This document shows, piece after piece, positions 33,110-41,840 of a DNA stretch of 64,000 nt (its first letter is position 1; each line of letters opens with the position of its first letter). The stretch comes from Simonsiella sp051414845 (lineage in GTDB: Bacteria > Pseudomonadota > Gammaproteobacteria > Burkholderiales > Neisseriaceae). A program made the translations under genes and the position numbers. Below the pieces are notes generated by a model. That model was not told the origin of the DNA. It did not search any database and worked only from the letters and a program-made list of their open reading frames with translations. Location of the stretch: NCBI GenBank assembly GCA_051414845.1, contig CP183313.1:1054001-1118000 (forward strand), given 5' to 3'.

Positions 33110-34036
33110 CTATTGTTCACGCGCAATCCTTTGAATTTGATTGAGATACGCGCGGTTGCGTTGTTTCAAGCGGTAGGCTTCTTTGGGCGTTACCAATGAA
33201 AAATACACTTTGCTGCCAAAACGCAGTTGCGCCAAACGCCCCAAATCGGCGGCGGCAATGGTGGCGATTTTCGGGTAGCCGCCTGTGGTTTGTGTGTCCG
33301 CCATTAGGATAATCGGTTGTCCGCTGGGCGGCACTTGTACCGTGCCAAATTGCACTGCGTGCGAGAGCATTTCTATTTCTTTGGCTTTGTCCAATACGTT
33401 GCCGCCGAAGCGGTAGCCCATGCGGTTGCTGTCACTTTGCAACGTCCATGCGTTTTGCCATAGGCGGTAATGCGCGTTGCGCGTGAAGGCGGTGTATTCC
33501 GATGATGGCAGCGCGTGAATGCGGTTGGTAAACGGAATTGGCGCGATGCCCACACGGCGCATTTCACACGCGCTACCACCAATGGCGATTTGGTCGCCTT
33601 CTTTCAGGCTGCGTCCTTCGTGTCCACCAAACGCGGCTTTTAAATCGGTGCTGCGTGCCCCCAACATTTCGGGTACATCTAAGCCACCATGTACGCACAC
33701 ATAGCCATACATGCCTTGCATGGCGCGATGAAGGTACAACACCTGCCCTGCGCGTGCGGTGTAACGCCAATAGGAATGCACTTTTTCGCCGTCTAATTCG
33801 GCTTGATAGACCGCGCCTGTGATACAAAATGGCGTGTCGCGCTGAAATTCAATGCGCATGCCGCCAAGCGCAATTTCAATGGCAGCGGCATTTTCTTCGT
33901 TTTGCAACAATAAGTTGCCTGCTTTGAGCGCAAGCGTATCCATTGCGCCTGCGTGTCCAATACCGAGCCTGCGCAAACCGTAGCGTCCTAAATCTTGGAT
34001 GCTGGCAAGGGCGTTGCATTCTAGAATGTGTAACAT
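33110..34036 (-). CDS. pxpC: 5-oxoprolinase subunit C (biotin-dependent carboxylase-like, KipA family)
   Basis: PxpC is the KipA/AHS2-family partner of PxpB in the 5-oxoprolinase complex. The start is set at 34036, which follows AAAGGACACCCC and opens on MLHILECNALASIQDLGRYG; the longer frame from 34114 only reads through a DUS (LLSGCLKPP). The 308 residues contain the family blocks RRLGIGHAGAMDTLALKAGN, YVCVHGGLDVPEMLGARSTD, YRFGGNVLDKAKEIEMLSHA, FGTVQVPPSGQPIILMADTQT and TGGYPKIATI. Typical length. In an operon with pxpB upstream and pxpA downstream. Confident. Confidence 0.95.
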   Translation of the reverse strand: MLHILECNALASIQDLGRYGLRRLGIGHAGAMDTLALKAGNLLLQNEENAAAIEIALGGMRIEFQRDTPFCITGAVYQAELDGEKVHSYWRYTARAGQVLYLHRAMQGMYGYVCVHGGLDVPEMLGARSTDLKAAFGGHEGRSLKEGDQIAIGGSACEMRRVGIAPIPFTNRIHALPSSEYTAFTRNAHYRLWQNAWTLQSDSNRMGYRFGGNVLDKAKEIEMLSHAVQFGTVQVPPSGQPIILMADTQTTGGYPKIATIAAADLGRLAQLRFGSKVYFSLVTPKEAYRLKQRNRAYLNQIQRIAREQ

Positions 34037-34190
34037 GGGGTGTCCTTTTATGGCTGGCGGTTTCAGGCAGCCTGAAAGCAGTTCAAAGTGGAAGTAGGTT
34101 GGATTTTGATCCAACCTACTTTTTCAGGCTGCCTGAAACTCATAATAAAACCTGTGCAACCAAGCAAAAAATAATAAAAAATCAATAAAC

Positions 34191-34505
34191 TCAATAATGT
34201 ACTGCCCATAATGGTTGCCAAGCCAACATAAATGCGCGCATGGTTTTGGCTGGAATGGTCTCTGTCCATTTTTCAGGCATGGGCGGCAACGATTGGGCTT
34301 CATAATGCCGCCACAGTTTACGTGTGAGCCAAATCACCAAAGTCATGGTCAATGCAACAGTCAACAGAAAAATTAAAATACCATGCGCGATGTCGCGAAA
34401 TGGCGTGGCACTGCCTAAATGTGGATGCACAAAGAAAAGATAGAAGAAAAACAGGCTCATGCAGCCATAGATAACACGATGAGTGCGCTGCCAAAATGTT
34501 TTCAC
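34191..34505 (-). CDS. small membrane protein inside the 5-oxoprolinase operon (GTG start)
   Basis: A 104-residue protein, not recognised. It starts with GTG at 34505, and the GTGA overlaps the pxpB stop by four bases, a strong sign of coupled translation. Two hydrophobic segments are visible (VIYGCMSLFFFYLFFVHPHLG and IAHGILIFLLTVALTMTLVIWLT), followed by a basic stretch (RKLWRHYEAQSLPPMP) and an amphipathic end. It sits between pxpB and pxpC, which are normally adjacent, with ~155 bases of repeats before pxpC. It may be a small accessory to uptake or to the enzyme; nothing in the sequence decides this. Confidence 0.72.
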   Translation of the reverse strand: MKTFWQRTHRVIYGCMSLFFFYLFFVHPHLGSATPFRDIAHGILIFLLTVALTMTLVIWLTRKLWRHYEAQSLPPMPEKWTETIPAKTMRAFMLAWQPLWAVHY

Positions 34506-35146
34506 TTTTCAATCCGTTCTACCACAAAACGCACGGTATCGCCTGCACGCAATAAAGTCGGCGGCATAGAGACAGCCTGAAACAATGGCGCAGACGTGCG
34601 ACCAATAATTTGCCAGCCACCGGGCGAGGCAAACGGATACATGCCCGTTTGCGCGCCGCCAATACCAACCGAACCTGCTGGCACAGAAGCACGCGGCACA
34701 GCGCGGCGTGGTGTGTGTAAGTTTTCAGGCAGCCCACCCAAATACGGAAACCCTGGTTGGAAGCCCATCATAAAGACGGTATAAGTTGGCGCGGTATGGC
34801 GTGCGATGACTTCATCGGTGCTGATATTGTGGAACGCGGCAACTTCGGCTAAATCCTCGCCAAATTCGCCGCCATACACAACGGGAATGTCCACGTGTTG
34901 CCCTTGATAATTGGCGGCTTTTGTCTGAGCCCAAATCTCTTTCAGGCTGCCTGAAAGCGCGTGCAAATCGCTGCCGCAGCGCACAAAGGCAGTAACATTA
35001 TTCATGCCGACCACTACTTCCACAATGTCAGGCAGCTCCTGCAATAAATCAGCAAACGCCCACCATTTTTGTTGTTTATTCAATTCGGCAGGCGGCGGTA
35101 AAGTACAGCATAAGGCATTTTCACTAATGGCGTTAATTTCTATCAT
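34502..35146 (-). CDS. pxpB: 5-oxoprolinase subunit B (KipI/AHS1 family)
   Basis: PxpB is the KipI-type subunit of the ATP-dependent 5-oxoprolinase. The 214 residues include GGEFGEDLAEVAAFHNIS, a conserved phosphate-contacting block, YTVFMMGFQPGFPYLGGLPENL, the family signature, and VPAGSVGIGGAQTGMYPFASPGGWQIIGRT. A DUS is in frame near residue 65 (ALSGSLKEIW), and a second DUS word forms the GLPEN of the signature. It is the first gene of a minus-strand operon; the ATG at 35146 has only a weak ribosome site. In B. subtilis KipI also inhibits a sporulation kinase, which does not apply here. Confidence 0.95.
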   Translation of the reverse strand: MIEINAISENALCCTLPPPAELNKQQKWWAFADLLQELPDIVEVVVGMNNVTAFVRCGSDLHALSGSLKEIWAQTKAANYQGQHVDIPVVYGGEFGEDLAEVAAFHNISTDEVIARHTAPTYTVFMMGFQPGFPYLGGLPENLHTPRRAVPRASVPAGSVGIGGAQTGMYPFASPGGWQIIGRTSAPLFQAVSMPPTLLRAGDTVRFVVERIEK

Positions 35147-35226
35147 AATGAGTTAGGCTTTGTTAGATTACGTGAAAATGTAGAGTATTTAAGCGAATTT
35201 GTCAATCTGGCTATCTGAAACGTAAT

Positions 35227-35272
35227 AAAAAGGCAGCCTGAAAACACATTATGTTTTCAGGCTGCCTTTTTA
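35227..35272. terminator. DUS hairpin terminator of potGHI
   Basis: AAAAAGGCAGCCTGAAAACA and its complement form a ~19-bp stem around a short loop, with A- and T-runs on the outer sides so it works in either direction. It stands 13 bases beyond the potI stop and should isolate potGHI from the pxpB promoter. Confidence 0.85.
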
Positions 35273-35284
35273 TTAATCAAATGA

Positions 35285-36169
35285 TTACGCGTTTGACGCC
35301 ATCGCTTTTTGTTCGGCTTTGTATGCCGCTTGCATTTCGCGCTCGCGTTTGGTCGCTTGGCGCATCATAAAGTAGTTGATGCCGATCACCAGTGTGCCGA
35401 TGACACCAATCATAATCGTCGCCAACACGTTCATTTGTGGGTCAAGACCACGGCGTACTTTGCCGAAAATCAATTGCGGCAAGGTTACTTCGCCTGGACC
35501 TGCCAAGAATGACGCAATCACTAAATCATCCAGCGACAAAGTTACACCCAGCAGGAAGCCTGAAGCAATCGCGGGGGCAATCAGTGGCAACGTGATGATA
35601 AAAAAGATTTTGGCAGGGCGTGCGCCCAAGTCCATGGCGGCTTCTTCTAGCGATTGATCCAGTTCCATCAGGCGCGAGCGGATGACGACGGTAATGTACG
35701 CCATACACAAAGTGGTATGTCCCAAGAAAATCGTGAAAAAGCCACGGTCAAACTCTACGCTGTTGCCAAAAAATTGTTGCAACAAGCCTTGCACTTGGAT
35801 AATCAGCAGCAACATGGACAAACCTGTAATCACATCAGGCATGACCATGGGCGCGGAAACCATGCCCGAAAATAGGGTTTTACCGCGAAAACGCTTAATG
35901 CGCGCCAAAGCGTAACCTGCCATGGTACCGAGCACCACTGCTGCCAACGATGAAACTGCGGCAATGCGCAAAGACAACCACGCGGCACTGAGGATTTGGC
36001 TGTTATTAGCCAATTCGCTATACCATTTGGTAGAAAACCCACCCCAAACGGTTACCAGTTTGGAATCGTTAAACGAGTAAATCACTAAAATAATCAGCGG
36101 GATATACAAGAATGCCAAGCCGAGAAACAGCATAATGCGCAGAAACCACGATGTTTTTGCTTGATTCAT
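35285..36169 (-). CDS. potI: polyamine ABC transporter permease PotI
   Basis: One of two membrane permeases of a putrescine/spermidine importer. The 294 residues start MNQAKTSWFLRIMLFLGLAFLYIPLIILVIYSFNDS, the PotI-type N terminus, with six membrane helices. The coupling loop that docks the ATPase reads MDLGARPAKIFFIITLPLIAPAIASG (EAA motif). TLSLDDLVIASFLAGPGEVTLPQ is the usual PotI/PotC signature. The C-terminal tail (REMQAAYKAEQKAMASNA) is basic-acidic and extended. The start overlaps the potH stop by one base (TAATG). The substrate-binding protein gene is not in this cluster. Confidence 0.93.
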   Translation of the reverse strand: MNQAKTSWFLRIMLFLGLAFLYIPLIILVIYSFNDSKLVTVWGGFSTKWYSELANNSQILSAAWLSLRIAAVSSLAAVVLGTMAGYALARIKRFRGKTLFSGMVSAPMVMPDVITGLSMLLLIIQVQGLLQQFFGNSVEFDRGFFTIFLGHTTLCMAYITVVIRSRLMELDQSLEEAAMDLGARPAKIFFIITLPLIAPAIASGFLLGVTLSLDDLVIASFLAGPGEVTLPQLIFGKVRRGLDPQMNVLATIMIGVIGTLVIGINYFMMRQATKREREMQAAYKAEQKAMASNA

Positions 36170-37128
36170 TATTTTTTCCCTTCTTCTAATTCGCGTTCTT
36201 CATAATGCTGAAACAGAGCCATCGGTACAACCAATAACAACACCATAATCACGGCAACGGCAGACGCCAAAGGCCAGTTGTTGGCATCAAAGAAGGTCAT
36301 CCACAAAGTTTTACCAATCATCAAGTTGTCAGGACCGCCAACTAACTCTGGAATCACATATTCGCCCACTGCTGGAATAAATACCAGCATAGAACCCGCG
36401 ATAATGCCTGTTTTAGACAGCGGCAAGGTAATTTGGAAAAACGCTTTAATCGGATGCGCACCCAAGTCAGCAGCGGCTTCCAGCAGACGTCCGTCCAGTT
36501 TCACCAATTGTGTGTAAAGTGGCAAAATCATAAACGGCAAATAAGCGTATACCATGACCAAGTTTAATGAAAAAGTGTTGTAAAACAAATTCAAAGGCTC
36601 GGAAATAATGCCCCATTTCATCAAATAATTATTGATGATACCGTTGTGTCCCAGCAAGCCCATCCACGCATAAACGCGCAGCAAAAACGATGTCCAAAAC
36701 GGCAACATCACTGCCAGCAACAAGCCATTGCGAATCACAGGATTTGCGCGCGCAATGGCGTATGCCATCGGATAACCAATTAGCAAACAAATCAGCGTCG
36801 TCATCAGCGCGGTTTTCACCGACAACCAATACGTCAGCAAATAAATATTGTCACCTTGATTGCCGCCATTAAACGGATTGAGCAACGCGCCTAAAGATGC
36901 CCAAAAATCGGTAAAAATTTCCTTATAGTTTTGGAACACAATATACAACGTGCCGTCTTCCTTAAACAAAGGCGTAAACGGCGGAATCGCCAATTCTTGT
37001 TCAGCAAAACTGATTTTAAAAACAATGAAAAACGGCACTAAAAACAGCAGCAGCAGCCATACATACGGCACGCCAATCACAAAGCGACTGCCAAGGCGCA
37101 TGCGGCGTTTCGGATTGATATCAGACAT
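36169..37128 (-). CDS. potH: polyamine ABC transporter permease PotH
   Basis: The second permease of the importer. The 319 residues begin with a cytoplasmic tail and a helix (GVPYVWLLLLFLVPFFIVFKISFA), typical of PotH, then five more helices. The large loop includes FTPLFKEDGTLYIVFQNYKE, and the EAA motif is AAADLGAHPIKAFFQITLPLSKTG. The closing EYVIPELVGGPDNLMIGKTLW is a strong PotB/PotH signature. It is placed between potG (15 bases upstream, with a DUS in the gap) and potI (one-base overlap), so the three genes are one operon. Confidence 0.93.
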   Translation of the reverse strand: MSDINPKRRMRLGSRFVIGVPYVWLLLLFLVPFFIVFKISFAEQELAIPPFTPLFKEDGTLYIVFQNYKEIFTDFWASLGALLNPFNGGNQGDNIYLLTYWLSVKTALMTTLICLLIGYPMAYAIARANPVIRNGLLLAVMLPFWTSFLLRVYAWMGLLGHNGIINNYLMKWGIISEPLNLFYNTFSLNLVMVYAYLPFMILPLYTQLVKLDGRLLEAAADLGAHPIKAFFQITLPLSKTGIIAGSMLVFIPAVGEYVIPELVGGPDNLMIGKTLWMTFFDANNWPLASAVAVIMVLLLVVPMALFQHYEERELEEGKK

Positions 37129-37143
37129 TTCAGGCAGCCTCCA

Positions 37144-38253
37144 TCAGCGTGTTAATGGGGTAGGTTGGTTTTCAGGCCAATCCAAATACACTTCATCGCC
37201 CCAAGTTGGCGGTTCAATGCCGCGCACATACCAATACGGCGCAGGCACTTGGCTCTTAATGATGCGCCCGTTTTCCATTTGCACGTGGTAAATCGCAAAG
37301 CTACCCAAATAGGCAATTTCTTTCACTTTGCCTTTTGCCCAGTTGTGCGTATCGCGATGAGCGGGCTTTTCTTTATGCAAATCAATATCTTCGGGGCGAA
37401 TAGAAACCCACATCGTTTGCTCATTTTCCGCTTCAAATTTTTGGTCGGTATACACTTTGCTTGGCAACTCAGGACAATCAATCAGCGCGTGCGCGTCATC
37501 TTTGTGGATTAATGTGCCTTCAAAAATATTCGTTTCACCAATAAATTCAGCCGTAAATTTACTGTTTGGATAATCGTACACATCAGCAGGCGTGCCAACT
37601 TGTTGCAATTCGCCGTGCGACATAATCGCCACGCGGCTTGCCATTGTCATCGCCTCTTCTTGGTCGTGCGTAACCATAATGCAGGTTACACCCACTTTTT
37701 CCAGCGTGTTCACCAATTCAAATTGTGTTTGTTGGCGCAATTTTTTGTCCAACGCGCCCAAAGGCTCATCCAATAGCAACAATTTCGGACGTTTCGCCAA
37801 ACTCCGCGCCAACGCCACGCGCTGTTGCTGACCGCCTGACAATTGGTGCGGCTTGCGTTTCGCGTATTGCGGCATTTGCACCAAACGTAACATTTCATCC
37901 ACACGCGCCGCAATTTCATCTTTCAGCAAGCCGTCTTGCTTCAAGCCAAACGCAATATTCTGCTCCACCGTCATGTGCGGAAACAGCGCGTAACTTTGGA
38001 ACATCATGTTAATTGGGCGGTCGTACGGCGCAAGTTTAGTAATGTCTTGACCGTCCAAAATAATGTGACCATCGGTTGGAATTTCCATACCCGCCAACAT
38101 ACGCAACAGCGTCGATTTACCGCTGCCTGAACTGCCCAAAAGCGCGAAAATTTCGTGTTTATGGATGTCTAAATCAATGTGTTTAACAGCGAGATTATCA
38201 CCGTATTTTTTAACCAAGCCTTTGATTTGCAAATAAGGTTGGGTAGTGGTCAT
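37144..38253 (-). CDS. potG: polyamine ABC transporter ATP-binding protein PotG
   Basis: The ATPase driving the PotH/PotI permease. The 369 residues include Walker A (LLGSSGSGKSTLLRMLAG), the Q-loop in INMMFQSYALFPHMTVEQNI, the ABC signature (HQLSGGQQQRVALARSLA) and Walker B (LLLLDEPLGALDKKLR). The switch H is in VTHDQEEAMTMASRVAI. A C-terminal TOBE domain covers about residues 280-369. The central part is closest to E. coli PotG, which is why the cluster is named potGHI rather than potABC. The start is ATG 38253 after ACGGAGTATTGCTC; a TTG at 38259 would add two residues. First gene of the operon. Confidence 0.93.
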   Translation of the reverse strand: MTTTQPYLQIKGLVKKYGDNLAVKHIDLDIHKHEIFALLGSSGSGKSTLLRMLAGMEIPTDGHIILDGQDITKLAPYDRPINMMFQSYALFPHMTVEQNIAFGLKQDGLLKDEIAARVDEMLRLVQMPQYAKRKPHQLSGGQQQRVALARSLAKRPKLLLLDEPLGALDKKLRQQTQFELVNTLEKVGVTCIMVTHDQEEAMTMASRVAIMSHGELQQVGTPADVYDYPNSKFTAEFIGETNIFEGTLIHKDDAHALIDCPELPSKVYTDQKFEAENEQTMWVSIRPEDIDLHKEKPAHRDTHNWAKGKVKEIAYLGSFAIYHVQMENGRIIKSQVPAPYWYVRGIEPPTWGDEVYLDWPENQPTPLTR

Positions 38254-38571
38254 GAGCAATACTCCGTAGTGAAACGTGTACCGACGACGCGGAATCGTTA
38301 TAAGGGTGAAAAGTAAAGCTGTTTGATTGCTTTAGACAGTAATCGTTATTTCAAAATCTATAGACAAACAACGATATTATTTAAACTGTTTAGCAGCGTT
38401 CGGGCAGCAGAAAATTTTTAAAGCGCGCGATTGTAGTAGACTCACACGCAGGGGGCAAGCGAAAATTGATGTTTTTATGATAAAGGTAAAACTTTGTGTG
38501 GCATGTGTACGATTTTATGCCAACAAAGGATTTTCAGGCTGCCTAAAAAGATTTTAGTACACTGAATCTAT
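38254..38571. other. intergenic region upstream of potG
   Basis: No ORF is supported. It is AT-rich, and should contain the potG promoter on the minus strand. One DUS variant (TTCAGGCTGCCTAAAAAG) lies at about 38531-38550, downstream of the nitrilase-family gene. No potF/potD gene is present. Confidence 0.5.
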
Positions 38572-39378
38572 TTACAAAATCCGATGTTTCAACGCAGGTA
38601 ATTGCTCGCGTATCGCTTGCAATTTTTCGCGTGAAATCGTGGCGCAAACCACGCCCTCGCCTGCGGGTAATTCTGCCAACACTTCTCCCCAAGAGTCAAT
38701 AATCAGCGAATGTCCATAAGTGCGCCTGCCGTTTTCGTGCTTGCCACCTTGAGCGGCGGCGATGACGTAACATTGATTTTCCACCGCGCGCGTGCGCAAC
38801 AATAAATGCCAATGCGCTTGCCCTGTGGTGTAGGTAAACGCAGCGGGCAACATTAATATTTCAAACGGATTTTGCGCGCGAAAAAACTCAGGGAAACGCA
38901 AATCGTAGCAAATGCCTTGCGCGATTCCCCAGCCTTCTACATTCAGTTGCGGCACAAGGCTGCCCGAAACAATGCTGTCGCTTTCGGCATAGCGTTCGTT
39001 GTCGAACTGAAAACCGAATAAATGCATTTTATCGTATTGATTCAATAATTTGCCGTCTCGTCCATAAACCAGCATGGTGTTCAGCACTTTGTTTTTATCA
39101 AGGCTTTGCAGCGGAATCGAACCGCCAAACAACACAATTTCATGCGCTGCCGCCGCTTTGCTCATCGCCGCTTGCAATTGCCCCGCGCCAACGGTTTCGG
39201 CAATCGCCAATTTATCGGTTTCATGCTTGCCCAAAATCGCCCAATATTCAGGCAGCAACACCCAATCCGCGCCTTGTTCTGCCGCTTGGCGCACCAAGTT
39301 TTGCATGATGGCAATATTGTGCGCTACATCGGTGCTGGAAACCATTTGCACGGCGGCAATCTTCAATTCATTTTTCAT
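38572..39378 (-). CDS. nitrilase-superfamily amidohydrolase (Nit1/NitFhit-like)
   Basis: A 268-residue carbon-nitrogen hydrolase. The Glu-Lys-Cys triad is visible: E in LLPEYWAIL, K in YDKMHLFGFQFDNERY and C in GICYDLRFPEFFR. The sequence, especially the ERYAESD loop and the LRTRAVENQCYVIAAAQGGKHE segment, is like the Nit1 branch. Its members hydrolyse deaminated glutathione or omega-amides such as 2-oxoglutaramate, a repair role. The substrate is not fixed by sequence. The gene starts 4 bases after the nhaC stop, so the two are co-transcribed. The E. coli counterpart is YbeM-like. Confidence 0.9.
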   Translation of the reverse strand: MKNELKIAAVQMVSSTDVAHNIAIMQNLVRQAAEQGADWVLLPEYWAILGKHETDKLAIAETVGAGQLQAAMSKAAAAHEIVLFGGSIPLQSLDKNKVLNTMLVYGRDGKLLNQYDKMHLFGFQFDNERYAESDSIVSGSLVPQLNVEGWGIAQGICYDLRFPEFFRAQNPFEILMLPAAFTYTTGQAHWHLLLRTRAVENQCYVIAAAQGGKHENGRRTYGHSLIIDSWGEVLAELPAGEGVVCATISREKLQAIREQLPALKHRIL

Positions 39379-39382
39379 GGTT

Positions 39383-40783
39383 TTACTTTTCAGGCTGCTT
39401 ATGCGACAAAGTTAAGCCTGTGAATCCAAAGAATAAAGTTAGCAATAAACACAAATAACAGAACACCGCATACGGCACATAATCCAACACCGCTACGCCC
39501 AAAACTTTGGCGATAAACACGCCGCAAACGCTCCATGGCACGAGCGGATTGATGACAGTGCCCGCGTCTTCCAGCGTGCGCGACAGGTTGCGCGGATGTA
39601 AATGCAGTTTTTCGTACACGGGTTTAAAGGTTTCGCCCGCCAACAAAATACTCAAATATTGCTCGCCAATCAATAAATTAACGCCTAGTGAAGTCACCGC
39701 CACGCAAGCCGTGGCGCGACCTGCATTGATGAGCAAATGGCGCATGGTGTTGAGCAATACAGGCACAATGCCCAGCGCAAACAATAAACCGCCCAAACTT
39801 AACGCCAAAATCACCACCGTTTGCGTGAAAAACATCGATTCCATGCCACCGCGCGCCACTAAACGCGCAATATTTTCAGGCAGCCTATCGTTTTTATAGC
39901 CACCAAAAAACCAGTTGCCCAAATCCGCCATGCTGGGGGCTGCCTGAAAAAAGGTAATCACAATAGACACCGCAATCACAATCAACATCGTGATAAATGC
40001 GTTTACGCGACAAACCGCCAAAATCAACAATAAAGCAAATGGAATCAGAGAATAAGCATGCACCAAACCCGATTGCAATAGCGATTCACGCAGCGCATTC
40101 AAGCCCGATAAATCCGCACCTTGCGCCGCCGCCGACACATCGGGAAACACATACATATACGCCAAAGCCGCCAAAATCAGCGCAGGCACAGTTGTGTACG
40201 CCATATTGCGGATGTGCTCAAACAAATCCACGCCCACCGTCGCCGCCGCGATGCCCGTCGTATCCGACAGCGGCGACATTTTATCGCCAAAAAACGCGCC
40301 CGACACAATCGCACCTGCCGTAATCGCCATATCCGCGCCAAACGCGCCCGCCATGCCGATAAACGCCACACCAATGGTCGCGCAAGTCGTCAAACTACTG
40401 CCAATACTCACGCCCGTTAAGCCGCACAGGACAAACGCCGCCAAATAAAAATAATCAGGCGAAATCCAGCCAAAACCGTAATACATTAATGTAGGCACCG
40501 CGCCACTCATCATCAATGCAGACACCAGTAAACCAATGAAAAAAAACAAATAAACTGCGCCCATGCCTTGCTCTACCGCGCTCGCCATGCGGCTCATCAT
40601 CACGCCCCACTTCACGCCACGCGCCAAGCCATACAACATCAACGCCACCAAAGCCATGAAAATCGCCAAATGCGGTACCCATTCCAAGCTCACAATCGCC
40701 AACGCCATCATCGCAATCGTCGCCACCATCACGCCCAACGCCTCCAGCGCGTTAGGCATCCATAATGCTTGTTTAGACAACAT
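39383..40783 (-). CDS. nhaC: NhaC-family Na+/H+ antiporter
   Basis: A 466-residue inner-membrane antiporter of the NhaC family, which exchanges sodium (or lithium) for protons; related members exchange malate and lactate. About twelve hydrophobic helices occur. Conserved stretches include GLTGVSIGSSLTTCATIGVAFIGMAG, ITAGAIVSGAFFGDKMSPLSDTTGIAAATVGVDLFEH, a near-diagnostic NhaC block, and LSRTLEDAGTVINPLVPWSVCGVFIAKVLGV. One DUS is in frame (NDRLPENIARL), and the end (SHKQPEK) is half a DUS. The start is ATG 40783. Downstream of lysO by ~50 bases and tightly linked to the nitrilase-family gene. Ion specificity is by family only. Confidence 0.9.
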   Translation of the reverse strand: MLSKQALWMPNALEALGVMVATIAMMALAIVSLEWVPHLAIFMALVALMLYGLARGVKWGVMMSRMASAVEQGMGAVYLFFFIGLLVSALMMSGAVPTLMYYGFGWISPDYFYLAAFVLCGLTGVSIGSSLTTCATIGVAFIGMAGAFGADMAITAGAIVSGAFFGDKMSPLSDTTGIAAATVGVDLFEHIRNMAYTTVPALILAALAYMYVFPDVSAAAQGADLSGLNALRESLLQSGLVHAYSLIPFALLLILAVCRVNAFITMLIVIAVSIVITFFQAAPSMADLGNWFFGGYKNDRLPENIARLVARGGMESMFFTQTVVILALSLGGLLFALGIVPVLLNTMRHLLINAGRATACVAVTSLGVNLLIGEQYLSILLAGETFKPVYEKLHLHPRNLSRTLEDAGTVINPLVPWSVCGVFIAKVLGVAVLDYVPYAVFCYLCLLLTLFFGFTGLTLSHKQPEK

Positions 40784-40833
40784 AATTCATTCTTTCTCAA
40801 TAAAAACTTTTTTCAGGCAGCCTGAAAATCCTA

Positions 40834-41739
40834 TCAACCCGCCGAAAACAAAACCATCAATAAAGGCGACACTACATTCACCACAAAACCAAAACTAATC
40901 GCCAGCGGCACGACCGCCAAACCGCCCGAACTCTGAATCACAGGCAAAGTAAAATCCAAACTCGTCGCCCCACCAATCCCCACAGCAGCCGCTGGCGAGC
41001 GACGCATTAAAGTCGGAATCAACACCAAAGCCAAAAATTCGCGCAATAAATCGTTTAACAAAGCCACACTGCCCCACATCGCGTCATACGCCTGTGTCAT
41101 CACAATGCCAGAGAGCGAATACCAACCAAAACCCGAAGCTAACGCCAAACCCTTGCCCCAAGAAACTTCATCAAACACCGCCGCAAAAATCAACCCCGCT
41201 AGCAAACACGAACCAACAAACACCACGCCGACCTGAATCCCGCGCTTGTTCAACAGCACCTGCCGCAACGGAATGCCATTACTACGCAACTGCACGCCCA
41301 CACAAAAAATCAACAACATCAAAGCATAAGTACTGGCTTTTTCAGGCGGCAACCATGTTTCAGGCAGCCATGCACCCAATAGAAAGCCCACAATCACGAC
41401 CGCAGGTTGTTGCAAGCTGCCCAAAAGGTTGATTTTTTTTGTAGCATGTTTGCTGACGATGCGTTGCTGCCAAGGCAAAAATCGGTCGAATAACATCAAG
41501 GCAGCTATGTTTGACACCATCAATAAGCCAAATAAAGTCGCCACATAAACCGCAATATTATCTAATTGCGAGACTAAATTTTCGACATGCGCCAAACCCA
41601 TACCAATGAGCAACAACAGCAAATAAACCAATCCAGACAATATCCTACCCAAAATAGGTACATAAATTTTGGGAACGCAAATCGCAAAGCCAATAAACAT
41701 GGGCAACAAAATCCATAATACGCCCAGTAAATTCTCCAT
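40834..41739 (-). CDS. lysO: lysine exporter LysO
   Basis: LysO (YbjE) exports L-lysine from the cytoplasm. The 301 residues are almost the length of the E. coli protein (299). The pattern is followed closely in ILLPMFIGFAI, YLLLLLIGMGLAHVENL, GVQLRSNGIPLRQVLLNKRG and ASGFGWYSLSGIVMTQAYDAMWG, where the last holds the FGWYSLSG hallmark. Further matches are ATSLDFTLPVIQSSGG and the last helix. The start is set at 41739, after GAGGAAAAA; a longer reading from 41760 has no ribosome site. About eight membrane helices. Lysine export is strongly supported by similarity. Confidence 0.93.
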   Translation of the reverse strand: MENLLGVLWILLPMFIGFAICVPKIYVPILGRILSGLVYLLLLLIGMGLAHVENLVSQLDNIAVYVATLFGLLMVSNIAALMLFDRFLPWQQRIVSKHATKKINLLGSLQQPAVVIVGFLLGAWLPETWLPPEKASTYALMLLIFCVGVQLRSNGIPLRQVLLNKRGIQVGVVFVGSCLLAGLIFAAVFDEVSWGKGLALASGFGWYSLSGIVMTQAYDAMWGSVALLNDLLREFLALVLIPTLMRRSPAAAVGIGGATSLDFTLPVIQSSGGLAVVPLAISFGFVVNVVSPLLMVLFSAG

Positions 41740-41840
41740 TTTTTCCTCGATTATTTTCATTATCTAGTTTTCAGGCAGCCTAAAAACGTTAAAACTGCCT
41801 GGAAATTAACACATTTTAACTTTAACAACATGCGACAACA

